A stretch of DNA of 64,000 nucleotides from Streptomyces sp. NBC_01214. GTDB taxonomy: Bacteria > Actinomycetota > Actinomycetes > Streptomycetales > Streptomycetaceae. The DNA is taken from assembly GCF_026340975.1 (NCBI RefSeq), contig NZ_JAPEOS010000001.1, positions 124,001 to 188,000 on the forward strand, written 5' to 3'. Of this stretch, positions 34,523 through 43,598 are shown piece after piece. The notes under the pieces are model-generated. The model saw only the letters and a list, made by a program, of their open reading frames with translations, was not told where the DNA came from and searched no databases. The position numbers were made by a program, and so were the translations under genes. Position 1 is the first letter of the stretch, and each line of letters starts with the position of its first letter.

Positions 34523-36742
34523 ATGAGTCAACTCCCTGTGCAGATAGCCCGTTGGAGCGCCCAGCACGCATGGCGTGCGATCGCCGGCTGGTTCGTGTTC
34601 GTCTTTCTGTGCCTCGGCGTCGGCATCGCGGTCGGCACCAACGAGGCCAGCGTCGAGGACTTCCGGGTCGGTGAGGCGGGGCGCGCCGAAGCGATGGCAG
34701 CCGAAGGGGGCCTGCAGCGCAGGCCCACCGAGCAGATCATCTTCTACGCCAAGTCCGGACCTCCGGACATGGCCGCAGCCGACTCCGCGGCACGGGACCT
34801 CACCGAGCGGATGCGGAAGCTGTCCGAGGTGGACAGCGTGGCGGCCCCGGTCCGCTCCAAGGACGGCAAGGTGCTCAGGGTCTCGGTGGTCCTGAAGGGC
34901 CCCGAGCTGGACGGCAAGAAGAACGTCGTCCCGCTCCTCGAACAAACGGCGAAGGTGCGCGACGAGTACCCCGACCTGGTCGTGGAGGAGACCGGCTCCC
35001 CCTCCATCAGCAAGGGCGTCAATGATCAGCGCGGGAAGGACCTCGCGCTCTCCGAGCGCATCACGCTGCCGGTCACGCTCATCACCCTGCTGATCGTCTT
35101 CGGATCGGTGGTCATGGCCAGTGTGCCGCTGCTGCTCGCGCTCTCCTCGATCGCCGGCGCCCTGGGGCTGTCCATGATCGCGTCCCACGGCCTCCCCGAC
35201 CCCGGTGTCGGGACCAACATGATCCTGCTCATCGGCCTGGCCGTGGGAGTCGACTACACGCTCTTCTACCTCAAGCGTGAACGCGAGGAAAGGGCCCGTG
35301 CCGGTGGTCGGCTCGGCTCGGAAGCCCTGGTGGAGCTGGCGGCGGCGACCGCGGGCCGGTCCATCGTGGTCTCCGGCCTCGCCGTGATCGTCTCCACCGC
35401 CACCTTGTATCTGGCCGGGGACGTCATCTTTTCCTCGCTGGCGACGGGGACCATCCTGGTCGTGGCGGTCGCCGTGGTCAGCTCCCTGACCGTACTTCCC
35501 GCACTCCTCGCGACGATCGGCCGCCGGTCCGAGCGCCGTTCGGCCCGCAAGGCCGCCCGCCGGGCGAGCCGCGGCAAACCGGTCCGTACGAAGCGGGCGG
35601 CGGCCGAAACGGGCCGGGTGTTCGGCGCCCTGCTGCGGCCCGCGCAGAAGCGTCCCGCCGTCACCCTGAGCGTATCGGTGCTCGTCATGCTCGCCCTGGC
35701 GGCGCCCGCGCTCGGCATGAAGCTCATCGACCCGGGCAAGGACACCTTCTCGCGCGACATCCCGGCCATGCAGGTCTACGACCGGCTGAACGCAGCCTTT
35801 CCGGAGCTTCTGGTCAAGCATGAGGTCGTCGCCCGCTCCACCCCGGACCGGGCCCCGGAGGTGAGGCAGGCTCTGGCGGATCTCGGCCGGCGGGCGCAGG
35901 CCGATCCTCTGTTCGCCAGGACCGCCGAGCCGGAGGTGCGTACGTCGGCCGACGGCCGGATCAGTGTGCTGGAGCTGGCCGTCCCGTACCCCGCGCCCTC
36001 CGCCGAAGCGACCGAGTCGCTCGGGCATCTCCGTAAGGACCATGTGCCCGCCACGGTCGGCATGCTGTCCGGCGTGGAGACGGGGGTGAGCGGTGACGTG
36101 GCCCGGGGCCGCGACTACGTGCATCACGAGAAGAGCAAGCTCCCGCTGGTCATCGGGTTCCTGCTGCTGGTCACCTTCGGGATGACCGTGTGGGCGTTCC
36201 GCTCGGTGGTCATCGGTCTGATCGGCGTCGTGCTCAATCTGCTGTCTGCCGGGGCCTCGCTCGGCCTGCTGGTCGTGTTCTTCCAGGGGACGTGGGCGGA
36301 GGACCTGCTGGCCTTCGACTCCCTCGGCGCGATCGCGTCCCGGGTGCCCCTGTTCCTCTTCGTGATTCTCTTCGGCCTGTCGATGGACTACCAGGTATTC
36401 GTGGTCAGCCGGATCCAAGAGGCCATGCACAACGGAATGTCAGCCCGCGAGGCAGTGCTGGACGGAATCACCCGGTCGGCCAAGGTGGTAACCAGCGCGG
36501 CGATCGTGATGGTGACGGTGTTCGGCGCCTTCGTCGCCCTGCACCTCACCGAGATGAAGCAGATGGGCTTCTGTCTGGCGGTGGCCGTACTGCTGGACGC
36601 CGTGGTCATCCGGCTCATGGTCCTGCCGTCTCTCCTGCTTCTTCTCGGCGAGCGGGCATGGTGGCCGCTCCGGCCGACCCGGTCGTCCCCTACGGCGCAG
36701 ATCACCACCCCGGCTCCCCGTCCATTCGAGAACGTAGTCTGA
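34523..36742 (+). CDS. MMPL/RND-family membrane transporter
   Basis: A 739-residue transporter with the MMPL layout: one N-terminal helix, a large extracellular loop (about 45-190), six helices (190-400, including GVGTNMILLIGLAVGVDYTLFYL), a second loop (about 430-570) and six more helices (with LFLFVILFGLSMDYQVFVVSRI). The paired GVDY and SMDY motifs carry the proton-relay Asp-Tyr. It probably exports a lipid or drug. ATG 34523 has AGGATC upstream. The histidine kinase starts 5 bases after the stop, so it is co-transcribed with the two-component system. Confidence 0.93.
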   Translation: MSQLPVQIARWSAQHAWRAIAGWFVFVFLCLGVGIAVGTNEASVEDFRVGEAGRAEAMAAEGGLQRRPTEQIIFYAKSGPPDMAAADSAARDLTERMRKLSEVDSVAAPVRSKDGKVLRVSVVLKGPELDGKKNVVPLLEQTAKVRDEYPDLVVEETGSPSISKGVNDQRGKDLALSERITLPVTLITLLIVFGSVVMASVPLLLALSSIAGALGLSMIASHGLPDPGVGTNMILLIGLAVGVDYTLFYLKREREERARAGGRLGSEALVELAAATAGRSIVVSGLAVIVSTATLYLAGDVIFSSLATGTILVVAVAVVSSLTVLPALLATIGRRSERRSARKAARRASRGKPVRTKRAAAETGRVFGALLRPAQKRPAVTLSVSVLVMLALAAPALGMKLIDPGKDTFSRDIPAMQVYDRLNAAFPELLVKHEVVARSTPDRAPEVRQALADLGRRAQADPLFARTAEPEVRTSADGRISVLELAVPYPAPSAEATESLGHLRKDHVPATVGMLSGVETGVSGDVARGRDYVHHEKSKLPLVIGFLLLVTFGMTVWAFRSVVIGLIGVVLNLLSAGASLGLLVVFFQGTWAEDLLAFDSLGAIASRVPLFLFVILFGLSMDYQVFVVSRIQEAMHNGMSAREAVLDGITRSAKVVTSAAIVMVTVFGAFVALHLTEMKQMGFCLAVAVLLDAVVIRLMVLPSLLLLLGERAWWPLRPTRSSPTAQITTPAPRPFENVV

Positions 36743-36747
36743 CGATC

Positions 36748-37929
36748 ATGCTTCAACGTCCGCAGCGCGGGGACCCGTTCTGGATATGGATGCTCCACTG
36801 GTGGGACGTCATGTCCTGGGTGATCATTGGCCTGCTGGCCGTGATCACCATCGTGGGAGACACCCCCCGCCCGACCGGTTACGGGTCGCTGGGGCTGCTG
36901 GCACTTCTCGGCATCTGTTACGGGCTCGTACGCAGACGCCCCGGCAATCCGGTGCTCGGCGCGTACGCCTATCTGGCCTTACTGGTCCCCGTCCTGGGCG
37001 GACTCGCCTACCTCCGCGACGGCTTCGGGGTGCTGTACACGCTGGCGCTCCCACAGTTCGTCATCTTCGTGAACAGTCTGCGGTCCTCGATCGTCTACAG
37101 CGGGCTCGGCGCCGTGGCCATCACGGTCGGCGGCAGCCTGCGGGAGGGCCTGAACGCCGAGGTCCTCACCACCAACGCCATCTCTTCGTTCGCTGTCTAC
37201 GCGGTGAGCGTCCTGATCGCCGTACTGACGCCCCGGGCCCTTGAACTGCGCGACGAACGCGCCCAGCTGCGCACTGAGTTGAAAAGCACCCAGCTCAGCC
37301 TGGCCGAGGCACACCGGCTCCAGGGCGCCGCAGAGGAGCGCGAGCGCCTCGCACGGGAGATCCACGACACCCTCGCCCAGGGCTTCGCCTCCATCATCGC
37401 GCTGGCGGAGGCGGCCCGCTCCGGCCTCGAAACCGATGCGGAGAGGAGCGCGCAGCAGTTGCAATCCATCGAGCAGACCGCCCGCGACAACCTCGCCGAG
37501 GCCCGCGTCCTCGTCGGCTCAGCCCCCCAGAGCGGCGTGGCTCCCGGCTCGGCGGCCAGAACCCTGCGGCGGACCCTGGACCGGTTCACCGAGGACACCG
37601 GGGTCACCGTCACCGCAGACCTGCCGGACATCGAGTGCGACCAACCGACTCGGATCGCGCTGCTCCGCTGCGCTCAGGAGTCCCTCGCCAACATCCGCAA
37701 GCACGCGGCAGCCTCCGCCGTGGACATCGTCCTGGCACGGCAGCCGTTCGGCATCGAGCTGGAAATCATCGACGACGGACGGGGCTTCGTGGTCGAGGAG
37801 TCCCGAGGCTTCGGACTCAACGGCATGCGCAAACGCCTCGCCGAACTCGGCGGCGAACTCACCGTCACCAGCTCGGTTGGAGATGGCACCCGCATCCTCG
37901 CCATGATTCCCACGAACGGTCAGGTGTGA
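36748..37929 (+). CDS. NarL-type sensor histidine kinase
   Basis: A 393-residue kinase. Five or six membrane helices fill residues 15-165 with hardly any extracellular domain (intramembrane-sensing type). The HisKA_3 phospho-acceptor is in EERERLAREIHDTLAQGFASIIALAE (His near 210). The ATPase domain follows, with the N box in LLRCAQESLANIRKHAAAS and IIDDGRGF. Located between the MMPL transporter and its response regulator (1-base gap), it probably senses the transporter substrate or membrane stress. Confidence 0.94.
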   Translation: MLQRPQRGDPFWIWMLHWWDVMSWVIIGLLAVITIVGDTPRPTGYGSLGLLALLGICYGLVRRRPGNPVLGAYAYLALLVPVLGGLAYLRDGFGVLYTLALPQFVIFVNSLRSSIVYSGLGAVAITVGGSLREGLNAEVLTTNAISSFAVYAVSVLIAVLTPRALELRDERAQLRTELKSTQLSLAEAHRLQGAAEERERLAREIHDTLAQGFASIIALAEAARSGLETDAERSAQQLQSIEQTARDNLAEARVLVGSAPQSGVAPGSAARTLRRTLDRFTEDTGVTVTADLPDIECDQPTRIALLRCAQESLANIRKHAAASAVDIVLARQPFGIELEIIDDGRGFVVEESRGFGLNGMRKRLAELGGELTVTSSVGDGTRILAMIPTNGQV

Positions 37930-37930
37930 C

Positions 37931-38575
37931 ATGACTACATCGGCAGACGCGCTCCGCATCATCCTGGCCGACGACCACGCGGTGATGCGCGCCGGCCTGG
38001 TTGCGCTGCTGGCCTCCGAGCCCACCATCGACATCGTCGGCGAAGCAAGCGACGGCCGGGAGGCGGTCGAGCTGGTCGACCGGCTGCAGCCCGACCTGGC
38101 GCTGCTGGATCTGCGGATGCCGGTGCTCGACGGGGTGGGTGCCACCGCCGAGATCGTCGCGGGCCGTCCGGGTACTCGCGTGCTGATCCTGACCACCTAC
38201 GACACCGACACCGAGATCGAGCATGCAGTAGAGGCGGGCGCGACCGGCTACCTCCTCAAGGACGCCACCCGCGAGCAGCTCGTCGAGGCCATCCACTCAG
38301 CGTCCCGGGGCGAGACCGTCCTGGCCCCACGCGTCGCGCAGCGTCTGGTGGCCAAGATGCGGCAGCCCTCGCCGGTGACGCTCACCGCGCGCGAGGTGGA
38401 CGTGCTGAGTGCTGTCGCGGACGGCCTGTCCAATCCGGAGATCGGCAAGCGCTTGGTCATCTCCGAGGCCACGGTGAAGACCCATCTGCTCCGGATCTTC
38501 GCCAAGCTGAACGTCAGCGACCGCACGCGCGCGGTCGTACTGGCCCTGCAGGGGGGTCTACTGGACCGGCGTTAG
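37931..38575 (+). CDS. NarL/FixJ-family response regulator
   Basis: A 214-residue regulator. The receiver domain has ADDHAVMRAGL, the phospho-acceptor Asp in LALLDLRMPVLDG (near residue 59), TTY and the switch Lys in GYLLKDA. The C-terminal LuxR HTH is LTAREVDVLSAVADGLSNPEIGKRLVISEATVKTHLLRIFAKL. Third gene of the MMPL-kinase-regulator operon; it likely activates its own operon. Confidence 0.95.
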   Translation: MTTSADALRIILADDHAVMRAGLVALLASEPTIDIVGEASDGREAVELVDRLQPDLALLDLRMPVLDGVGATAEIVAGRPGTRVLILTTYDTDTEIEHAVEAGATGYLLKDATREQLVEAIHSASRGETVLAPRVAQRLVAKMRQPSPVTLTAREVDVLSAVADGLSNPEIGKRLVISEATVKTHLLRIFAKLNVSDRTRAVVLALQGGLLDRR

Positions 38576-38839
38576 CCCGCCTGCGGCTCGACCTGAGCCG
38601 CTTGCTCAGTGGTTACGGCCGCAGGCGTCGGCTCCCGGCCGCATCCCTGCGGACCGTCACCGCCTTCGCAGCACCCACAGAACGCGCTCGTAGCCGCGCC
38701 TTCCCGGCACGTGCCCCATCCGTGCCCTTCGGAGCGGTGAACAGCGGACAACACCGGGCTCCGAAGGCATCTCCAAACGCACACCCTGGGGAGGGTTTCT
38801 GCAGGTCAGAGACCACGTGAGCAGCCCGAGCACCGTTGA

Positions 38840-38932
38840 TTCCCAAGCCTATAGCGCGGGTTCGATTCCCGTCATCCGCTCTTGAACGAAGGCCCAGGTC
38901 ACAGACCTGGGCCTTCGTCGTTGTCTAGACCT
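38840..38932 (+). repeat. Attachment-site repeat 2 (tRNA-Gly 3' end plus terminator)
   Basis: 93 bp matching 16563-16655 with about three changes, two of them in the loop of the terminator hairpin. Only the 3' half of the tRNA is present, so it is not a tRNA gene. The decayed integrase begins at once after it. Confidence 0.85.
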
Positions 38933-38934
38933 GC

Positions 38935-39524
38935 TCAGGAGTCCCGCACCACTTGCGCACCACTTGACCCCTGCGCGGCCTGCTCGGCGGTCTTCTGCCG
39001 CGCGGCGCGCACCATCCCGTCCAGCCCGCCGGCAACCTCCTTCTGCCGCTCGTGATCAGAGTGTTGGTAGATCAACGCGGCCTTCTCCGACGACTGGCCG
39101 GCGCGGACCATCGTGTCCTTCAGCCTCGCCCCGGACCGCGTCGACAGGGTGTGCCCGGTGTGACGAAGGTCGTAAAACCTGAACGACTTCGGCGTGCCGA
39201 CCACGTCGCGGGCCTTGCGCCACTTGCGGCCGAAGGCGGTGCCGCGCAGGGCAGCGCCCTTCTCCCCACGAACACCAGACCCTCGGGTCCGGGCTGGGCG
39301 TACCAGTCCAGGTGCCGGCGTACGTCGAGGAGGACGAAGCCGGGCAGCATGATCTCCCGTTTACCCACCCGGGATTCGGGGTCGCCGGTCACACGGCGTC
39401 CGGTGTTCAACTCCGGAGCCGCACGTCGGACGCGCACGGATCCGGTGTCAAGGTCGATGTCGGCGCGACGCAGCTCGCCCAACCCCTCGGGTCTCATGGA
39501 GGCGAAGGCGCCCAGCAGCACCAT
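38935..39524 (-). pseudogene. Tyrosine integrase, truncated and frameshifted
   Basis: Reading from 39524: GAFASMRPEGLGELRRADIDLDTG (with the catalytic Arg region RPEGL), then REIMLPGFVLLDVRRHLDWY. A frameshift near 39260 follows, then FRFYDLRHTGHTLSTRSGARLKDTMVRAG (catalytic HxxR) and ALIYQHSDHERQKEVAGGLDGMV, where the Tyr of ALIYQH is the expected nucleophile. The N-terminal half is missing. Adjacent to attachment repeat 2. Confidence 0.85.
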
Positions 39525-39692
39525 CAGTCGCCAGCGGATACCTATGGCCTCGGCGAGCCGCGAAGACCTGGATCAATGCTGGCGACTGTCCACTCGTCGG
39601 GAATCGCCCGACCCCGACGTCCTTTCGGGCAAGCCGAGGGGCGCCGAGCAGTCAGGGCCCTCTGTCATCCACCGTCTGCCCCGGGGCAGCCC

Positions 39693-40904
39693 CTACGTCC
39701 CGGAGGGATCCCCGAGGGAGCGTCCGGCGTTGTCGATGAGTTCCTTGTACGTGATGACCTCAACACGGTTCACGTGCGTGTTGAACGTCCGCAACGCTTC
39801 GTTGATCTCCCGCTCCGGCACGCTCGGCTGTACAGCCGGATGGCCGATCAGGACGATGGCGCTCGCCCGGCGTGTCTCGATGCCGAATTCTTCGAAGATC
39901 TGCTGACGGTTCTCATCCAGCCCGACAAGGTAGTTAACCGCTTGCCCGACGGCATCGTGCACCGCAGCAGTGGGTACCCAGGCTCCGCGATGTCGCTTCA
40001 CTAGAGGCCCCTGCATGCTGACGGCACGCTTCAACTCGACGATGTGAAGGCTTCCATCCCCGCGAATCAGAGGAATGTCGACCTCGTCACCGGACACCAA
40101 CCTGCGCTGGGCAGCTTCCCCAACGAATCGCCCGCCAAAGATCCAGTGCTGTCCCTCCAACGCCCGTTGTAGGTCCAGCTCGGTTGCTGTTCTGTCCTCC
40201 GCCACTTCGCGCAGGCTGGCCAGCCGGGCCGAGCGCTGCTGCAGCTGGGCCGCGCGAAGGATCATCTGGCCATCTGGGTCAGCGGCCAGGAGAGCCCATG
40301 CCTCTGGTGACGCGGCAATCCGCTGAGCGGATTCCTCTGGATCTTCGATATCGACCCGTTCCTGAAGCACACGTTCCAGCCACACCATCCTCTCCGCCCG
40401 GCCGCGAAGGAGCGAGTAGCGCCCTGGTCGGCCTTCCGGCGCTACGAGGTACCGCGCGTCATGGCTGAGTGAGTCAATATGGGCCAACAGATCATCCACA
40501 CCTGCGCCGGGATGCTGCTCCATGAACTCGCGACCCGCCTCGGCGACGTACTTGAAGTTGATCTCAAGCGTGCCCGCCACAAACCGCCGAAGCCGCTGGT
40601 TGCGAATGCCATCTCGAAAAAGACGGTATCTCTCGTGGAACTCCGGCTGCAGGATCCGTTCCTCGGCGTAATCGAGAGAGTCCTGCAGCAGCCGCACAAC
40701 CTCCCACTCACCAACCGAGGCTGCGTGCCCGCGCGCCTCTGCCAAGAGTTGCACAAGCGCCTTCCCGCCTCTGCGGTGGCCACCTACTCCAGTTCTCATG
40801 TGCTGGATCACAGAGGTGATCGCTCGCTTCACCTCGTCGTTCGCCGCCTGCTCGTGAACGTACTCAAGCTGCAGGTCCAGTGAGAAGTCTGATCTGACAC
40901 CCAT
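39693..40904 (-). CDS. Shedu-type defence nuclease (SduA C-terminal/DUF4263 domain)
   Basis: A 403-residue protein from ATG 40904 (a TTG 10 codons upstream is also possible). The C-terminal ~160 residues carry the Shedu nuclease core: LQRALEGQHWIFGGRFVGEAAQRRL, EVDIPLIRGDGSLHIVELKRA (D...E-x-K catalytic set, about residues 273-292), AVHDAVGQAVNYLVGLDEN, then ASAIVLIGHP and INEALRTFNTHVNRVEVITYKEL. The N-terminal ~240 residues are helical and presumably sensory. Shedu is a known single-gene anti-phage system. The gene sits alone in a 2.6-kb module between two attachment repeats, behind an integrase relic. Confidence 0.88.
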   Translation of the reverse strand: MGVRSDFSLDLQLEYVHEQAANDEVKRAITSVIQHMRTGVGGHRRGGKALVQLLAEARGHAASVGEWEVVRLLQDSLDYAEERILQPEFHERYRLFRDGIRNQRLRRFVAGTLEINFKYVAEAGREFMEQHPGAGVDDLLAHIDSLSHDARYLVAPEGRPGRYSLLRGRAERMVWLERVLQERVDIEDPEESAQRIAASPEAWALLAADPDGQMILRAAQLQQRSARLASLREVAEDRTATELDLQRALEGQHWIFGGRFVGEAAQRRLVSGDEVDIPLIRGDGSLHIVELKRAVSMQGPLVKRHRGAWVPTAAVHDAVGQAVNYLVGLDENRQQIFEEFGIETRRASAIVLIGHPAVQPSVPEREINEALRTFNTHVNRVEVITYKELIDNAGRSLGDPSGT

Positions 40905-41453
40905 GGGCGTAAGTGTGACCGGCAGGTGTGACAATCCCTCGCGGGTACTGACCGCTCTCTACCCCCGACTCGGCCGGGCCCTACTTCGACCGACTGGCAG
41001 AAGAGACCATCGTCAACGGCTGCGGGACAACGGACTACGACCACCCCTCCGAGCCCGTCGCCGCGGCCGCACGCGCGAGCACGCTGCTGCGCCGATGCTC
41101 CGCGGCCTGCTCTTCGACAGATCCTCGGTAGCGACCTGGTGCGGGGGCCTGCCTCTCGCTCTCCTTAGGCGGGCTCAACGACGATCTCCAGATCGCGCAG
41201 GTCACGTTCTGCACGCCGCTGCCGGAACCTCCGGCCTACACCGCCGGTCTCTCGCAGGAACGGTATGCCGTCGTAGCCGAGTCCTCCATCCACGGCTACT
41301 CGGGCTGGGGATGTGACGAGGGACCGTGCCATAACGTGCCAGTAGAGGCGGTGAGCAGCGGTCAACATGGGGGCACCAGGAACGGCGGACACCGCCCGAA
41401 TGCGAGACATTCCCGCAGGTCAAGCCGCACATACCTACCCCGGTGCCGGATGA
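40905..41453. other. Gap with coding scraps, before attachment repeat 3
   Basis: 549 bp without an intact gene. On the minus strand 41165-41300 reads VAVDGGLGYDGIPFLRET and RDLRDLEIVVEPA before a stop, which looks like the end of a lost gene. No start, ribosome site or family could be fixed. Confidence 0.4.
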
Positions 41454-41547
41454 TTCCCAAGCTTATAGCGCGGGTTCGATGCCCGTCATCCGCTCCATAG
41501 CAAAGCCCCCAGGTCAGCGACCCGGGGCTTTGTCGTTGTCCAGACCT
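41454..41547 (+). repeat. Attachment-site repeat 3 (degenerate)
   Basis: 41454-41494 matches the tRNA-Gly 3' end with one change (GATG for GATT in the T arm). It is followed by a hairpin and GTCCAGACCT, corresponding to GTCTAGACCT of the other copies. Confidence 0.8.
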
Positions 41548-41559
41548 ATCTAGGCGCCG

Positions 41560-41745
41560 CGCGCCGCTTGCACACCACCTGCCTCCCCTGCGCGGCCTGT
41601 TCGGCAGCCTCCTGCCGCGCGGCGCGACCATCCCGTGCAGCCCCGCCAGCTCCTCCTTCCGCCTGTGGTGATCAAAGTGCTGGTAGATCAACGCGGCCTT
41701 ATCCGAGGGCTGGCATGCGCGGACCATAGAGTCCTTCAGGGCGAC
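41560..41745 (-). pseudogene. Tyrosine integrase C-terminal fragment
   Basis: The frame LKDSMVRACQPSDKAALIYQHFDHHRRKEELAGLHGMV aligns with the relic at 38935 (LKDTMVRAGQSSEKAALIYQHSDHERQKEVAGG). The catalytic HxxR part is missing and frameshifts follow. Immediately downstream of attachment repeat 3, as in the previous module. Confidence 0.75.
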
Positions 41746-41785
41746 AGCGACCCAAAGAGCAATCCGCACTTCGGAATCACCAGCC

Positions 41786-42478
41786 ATGCGGCGGTGTAGC
41801 ACCGAGAGCAGCGGCTCATACGACCATGTTCGTCCGCCTTGCGAAGGGAGTCTGAAGGCAAACCCCGCCTGCTCGGTCGCGATCGGACTCGGCAGCCACG
41901 ACTTGGGGGTGGCCGATGCTGCGGTCGACCTGTACCGGCGCGGCATGGCTCCCCTGCTCGTGTTCACCGGGGCCACCAGCCCGACGACGCGCGAACGAAT
42001 GCCCCGCGGAGAGGCCGTCCACTACCGCGAGCGGGCGTTGGAGCTCGGGGTGCCCAGCTCGGCCGTGCTCGTGGAGCCATGCGCTCAGAACACGGGTGAG
42101 AACATCCGCTTCAGCCGAGAACTACTCGAAGGGGCTGGTGTCGACGTCTCCTCCGTACTGCTGATCAGCAAGCCGTACGAGGAGCGACGCGCGTACGCCA
42201 CCGCACGGAAGCTGTGGCCTGGAGTCGAGTTCGTCAGCGCTTCCAGCCCGATGACGTTGGACGAGTACGTCGACTCCATCGGTGATGCCCGCTTGGTCAT
42301 CGACATGTTGGTCGGCGCGTTGCAGCGGCTGTTGATCTACCCAGAACAGGGATTCATGATCAGCCAGCACGTCCCGGACGACGTGACCGAGGCGTACGAA
42401 CGACTGTGCCGGCAAGGCTTCACGAGTCGACTTTTGCGGGATGCGCCGGGTCAGGCCCGGAGCCAGACGCGCCGGTGA
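41786..42478 (+). CDS. YdcF/DUF218-family protein, N-terminally truncated
   Basis: From about 41870 the frame reads SVAIGLGSHDLGVADAAVDLYRRGMAPLLVFTGATSPTTRERMPRGEAVHYRERALELGVP, then EPCAQNTGENIRFSRELL, VLLISKPYEERRAYATARKLWPGVEF and the C-terminal YPEQGFMISQHVPDDVTEAYERL. This is an almost complete YdcF domain. The ~40 residues that normally come first are missing; the upstream codons (MRRCSTESSG...) are unrelated and derive from element debris. It may be translated from a new start or be a pseudogene. Its 3' end overlaps the NERD gene on the other strand by 28 bp. Confidence 0.75.
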   Translation: MRRCSTESSGSYDHVRPPCEGSLKANPACSVAIGLGSHDLGVADAAVDLYRRGMAPLLVFTGATSPTTRERMPRGEAVHYRERALELGVPSSAVLVEPCAQNTGENIRFSRELLEGAGVDVSSVLLISKPYEERRAYATARKLWPGVEFVSASSPMTLDEYVDSIGDARLVIDMLVGALQRLLIYPEQGFMISQHVPDDVTEAYERLCRQGFTSRLLRDAPGQARSQTRR

Positions 42479-43374
42479 CGAGCGACCGCGAACACCTGCT
42501 CCACCTGCTCTGGTGTGAGCTTGCCTGTGAGCGGACCCAGAGACGCCACCTCACGCTCTTGGTAGATGCGAACGGAGTACTGCGTCGCCGCCCGATCCAG
42601 GGACGCGATGCCGACGAAGACAAGGGCAGGCTCGACAGGCACCTTGAAGGCGCAGTACCTCCCCAGAACGCGCCGCACGAAGTCCGCCTCAGCGTGGCTT
42701 GCCACCGCGTACGGCCGTGGCTTCCCGCCGTTGATTTTGGCCATCGAGTCGCCGACCCAGACCGAGGCGCCGCGGTGGTTCTTGGTGTTGATGCTGAACA
42801 CGCCGCCAGGACCGATCAGCAGGTGGTCGATGTCGCCGCCGTTCCCCTTCTCGATGCCGTGAAGTACCCGCCAGCCCAGTGGGGACAGGCGTTCCAGCTC
42901 ACGTCCCACCCGCCTCTCCCCTTCGAGGCCGGCATACCAGCTGTCCCAGTCCGAGGACTGCCGGAGTAACTTCGCCTTCAGCCGCTGAAGCGTCGACGGC
43001 CCCCGCTCGGCGATCGTCCCGACAAGTCGGGAGCCTGGCCGATTCCTCGCCAGGTCCTCACTGGGACTGAGGGGTGGGAGAGCCGCCGGCCGCTCGGATC
43101 GGTGGTTCCGGGTTGGAGGGGTGGACGACCCGGGCTGCCGAGTGGGGGACGCAGGGCGGGATTCACGAGCGGGAGAGGGGGTGGAGCCGACGGTGAGCCC
43201 CTCACCGAGGTGACGTCGGAGAAGGGTCAGCGCCTCGTCCTGGTACTTCCGCATCTTGATCGTCACGGTCTTGGTCGCCCGATCCGCCCAGGCGACAGCC
43301 GTGCCGTCCGGCAGATTCACGTAGAGCCGGTCCTTGCCGTGCCTCTTCCACGCATGCACCGTCAGATCGCTCAT
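42451..43374 (-). CDS. NERD (nuclease-related) domain protein
   Basis: A 307-residue protein from ATG 43374. The N-terminal ~60 residues (HGKDRLYVNLPDGTAVAWADRATKTVTIKMRKYQDEAL) form a small beta domain, followed by a Pro/Ser-rich linker to about 100. The NERD domain spans about 140-250: YAGLEGERRVGRELERL, GNGGDIDHLLIGPGGVFSINTKNHRG, with the restriction-endonuclease-like D/Q-x-K set (Asp near 176, Lys near 198). NERD proteins are found in defence islands and plasmids. This one lies in the third attachment-bounded module. Confidence 0.85.
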   Translation of the reverse strand: MSDLTVHAWKRHGKDRLYVNLPDGTAVAWADRATKTVTIKMRKYQDEALTLLRRHLGEGLTVGSTPSPARESRPASPTRQPGSSTPPTRNHRSERPAALPPLSPSEDLARNRPGSRLVGTIAERGPSTLQRLKAKLLRQSSDWDSWYAGLEGERRVGRELERLSPLGWRVLHGIEKGNGGDIDHLLIGPGGVFSINTKNHRGASVWVGDSMAKINGGKPRPYAVASHAEADFVRRVLGRYCAFKVPVEPALVFVGIASLDRAATQYSVRIYQEREVASLGPLTGKLTPEQVEQVFAVARHRRVWLRA

Positions 43375-43598
43375 CAGCCGCCCCCCTGCGTGCCGTCGCC
43401 ACACACATGCCAACAGCTGGTGGCCAGGTCGGCAAGACCGCCGGCGTGCCGCTCCTGCCGTCGGCCCGGTTCGTTGTGCGGGTGGAGAGCTGTGGCTGAG
43501 CTACCCACTTGGCTTGACCCAGCCCGGGCAGGGCACCGGCCGAAATCGACAGCCGATCACGTAGACCTGTTCAGGCGCGATGGGCCTAGTATCCGCCT

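Noticed and set aside
38840..38880. Second tRNA-Gly gene
   Set aside because: Only the 3' half from the anticodon loop onward is present; no D arm or 5' acceptor strand. The same applies at 41454 and 44238.
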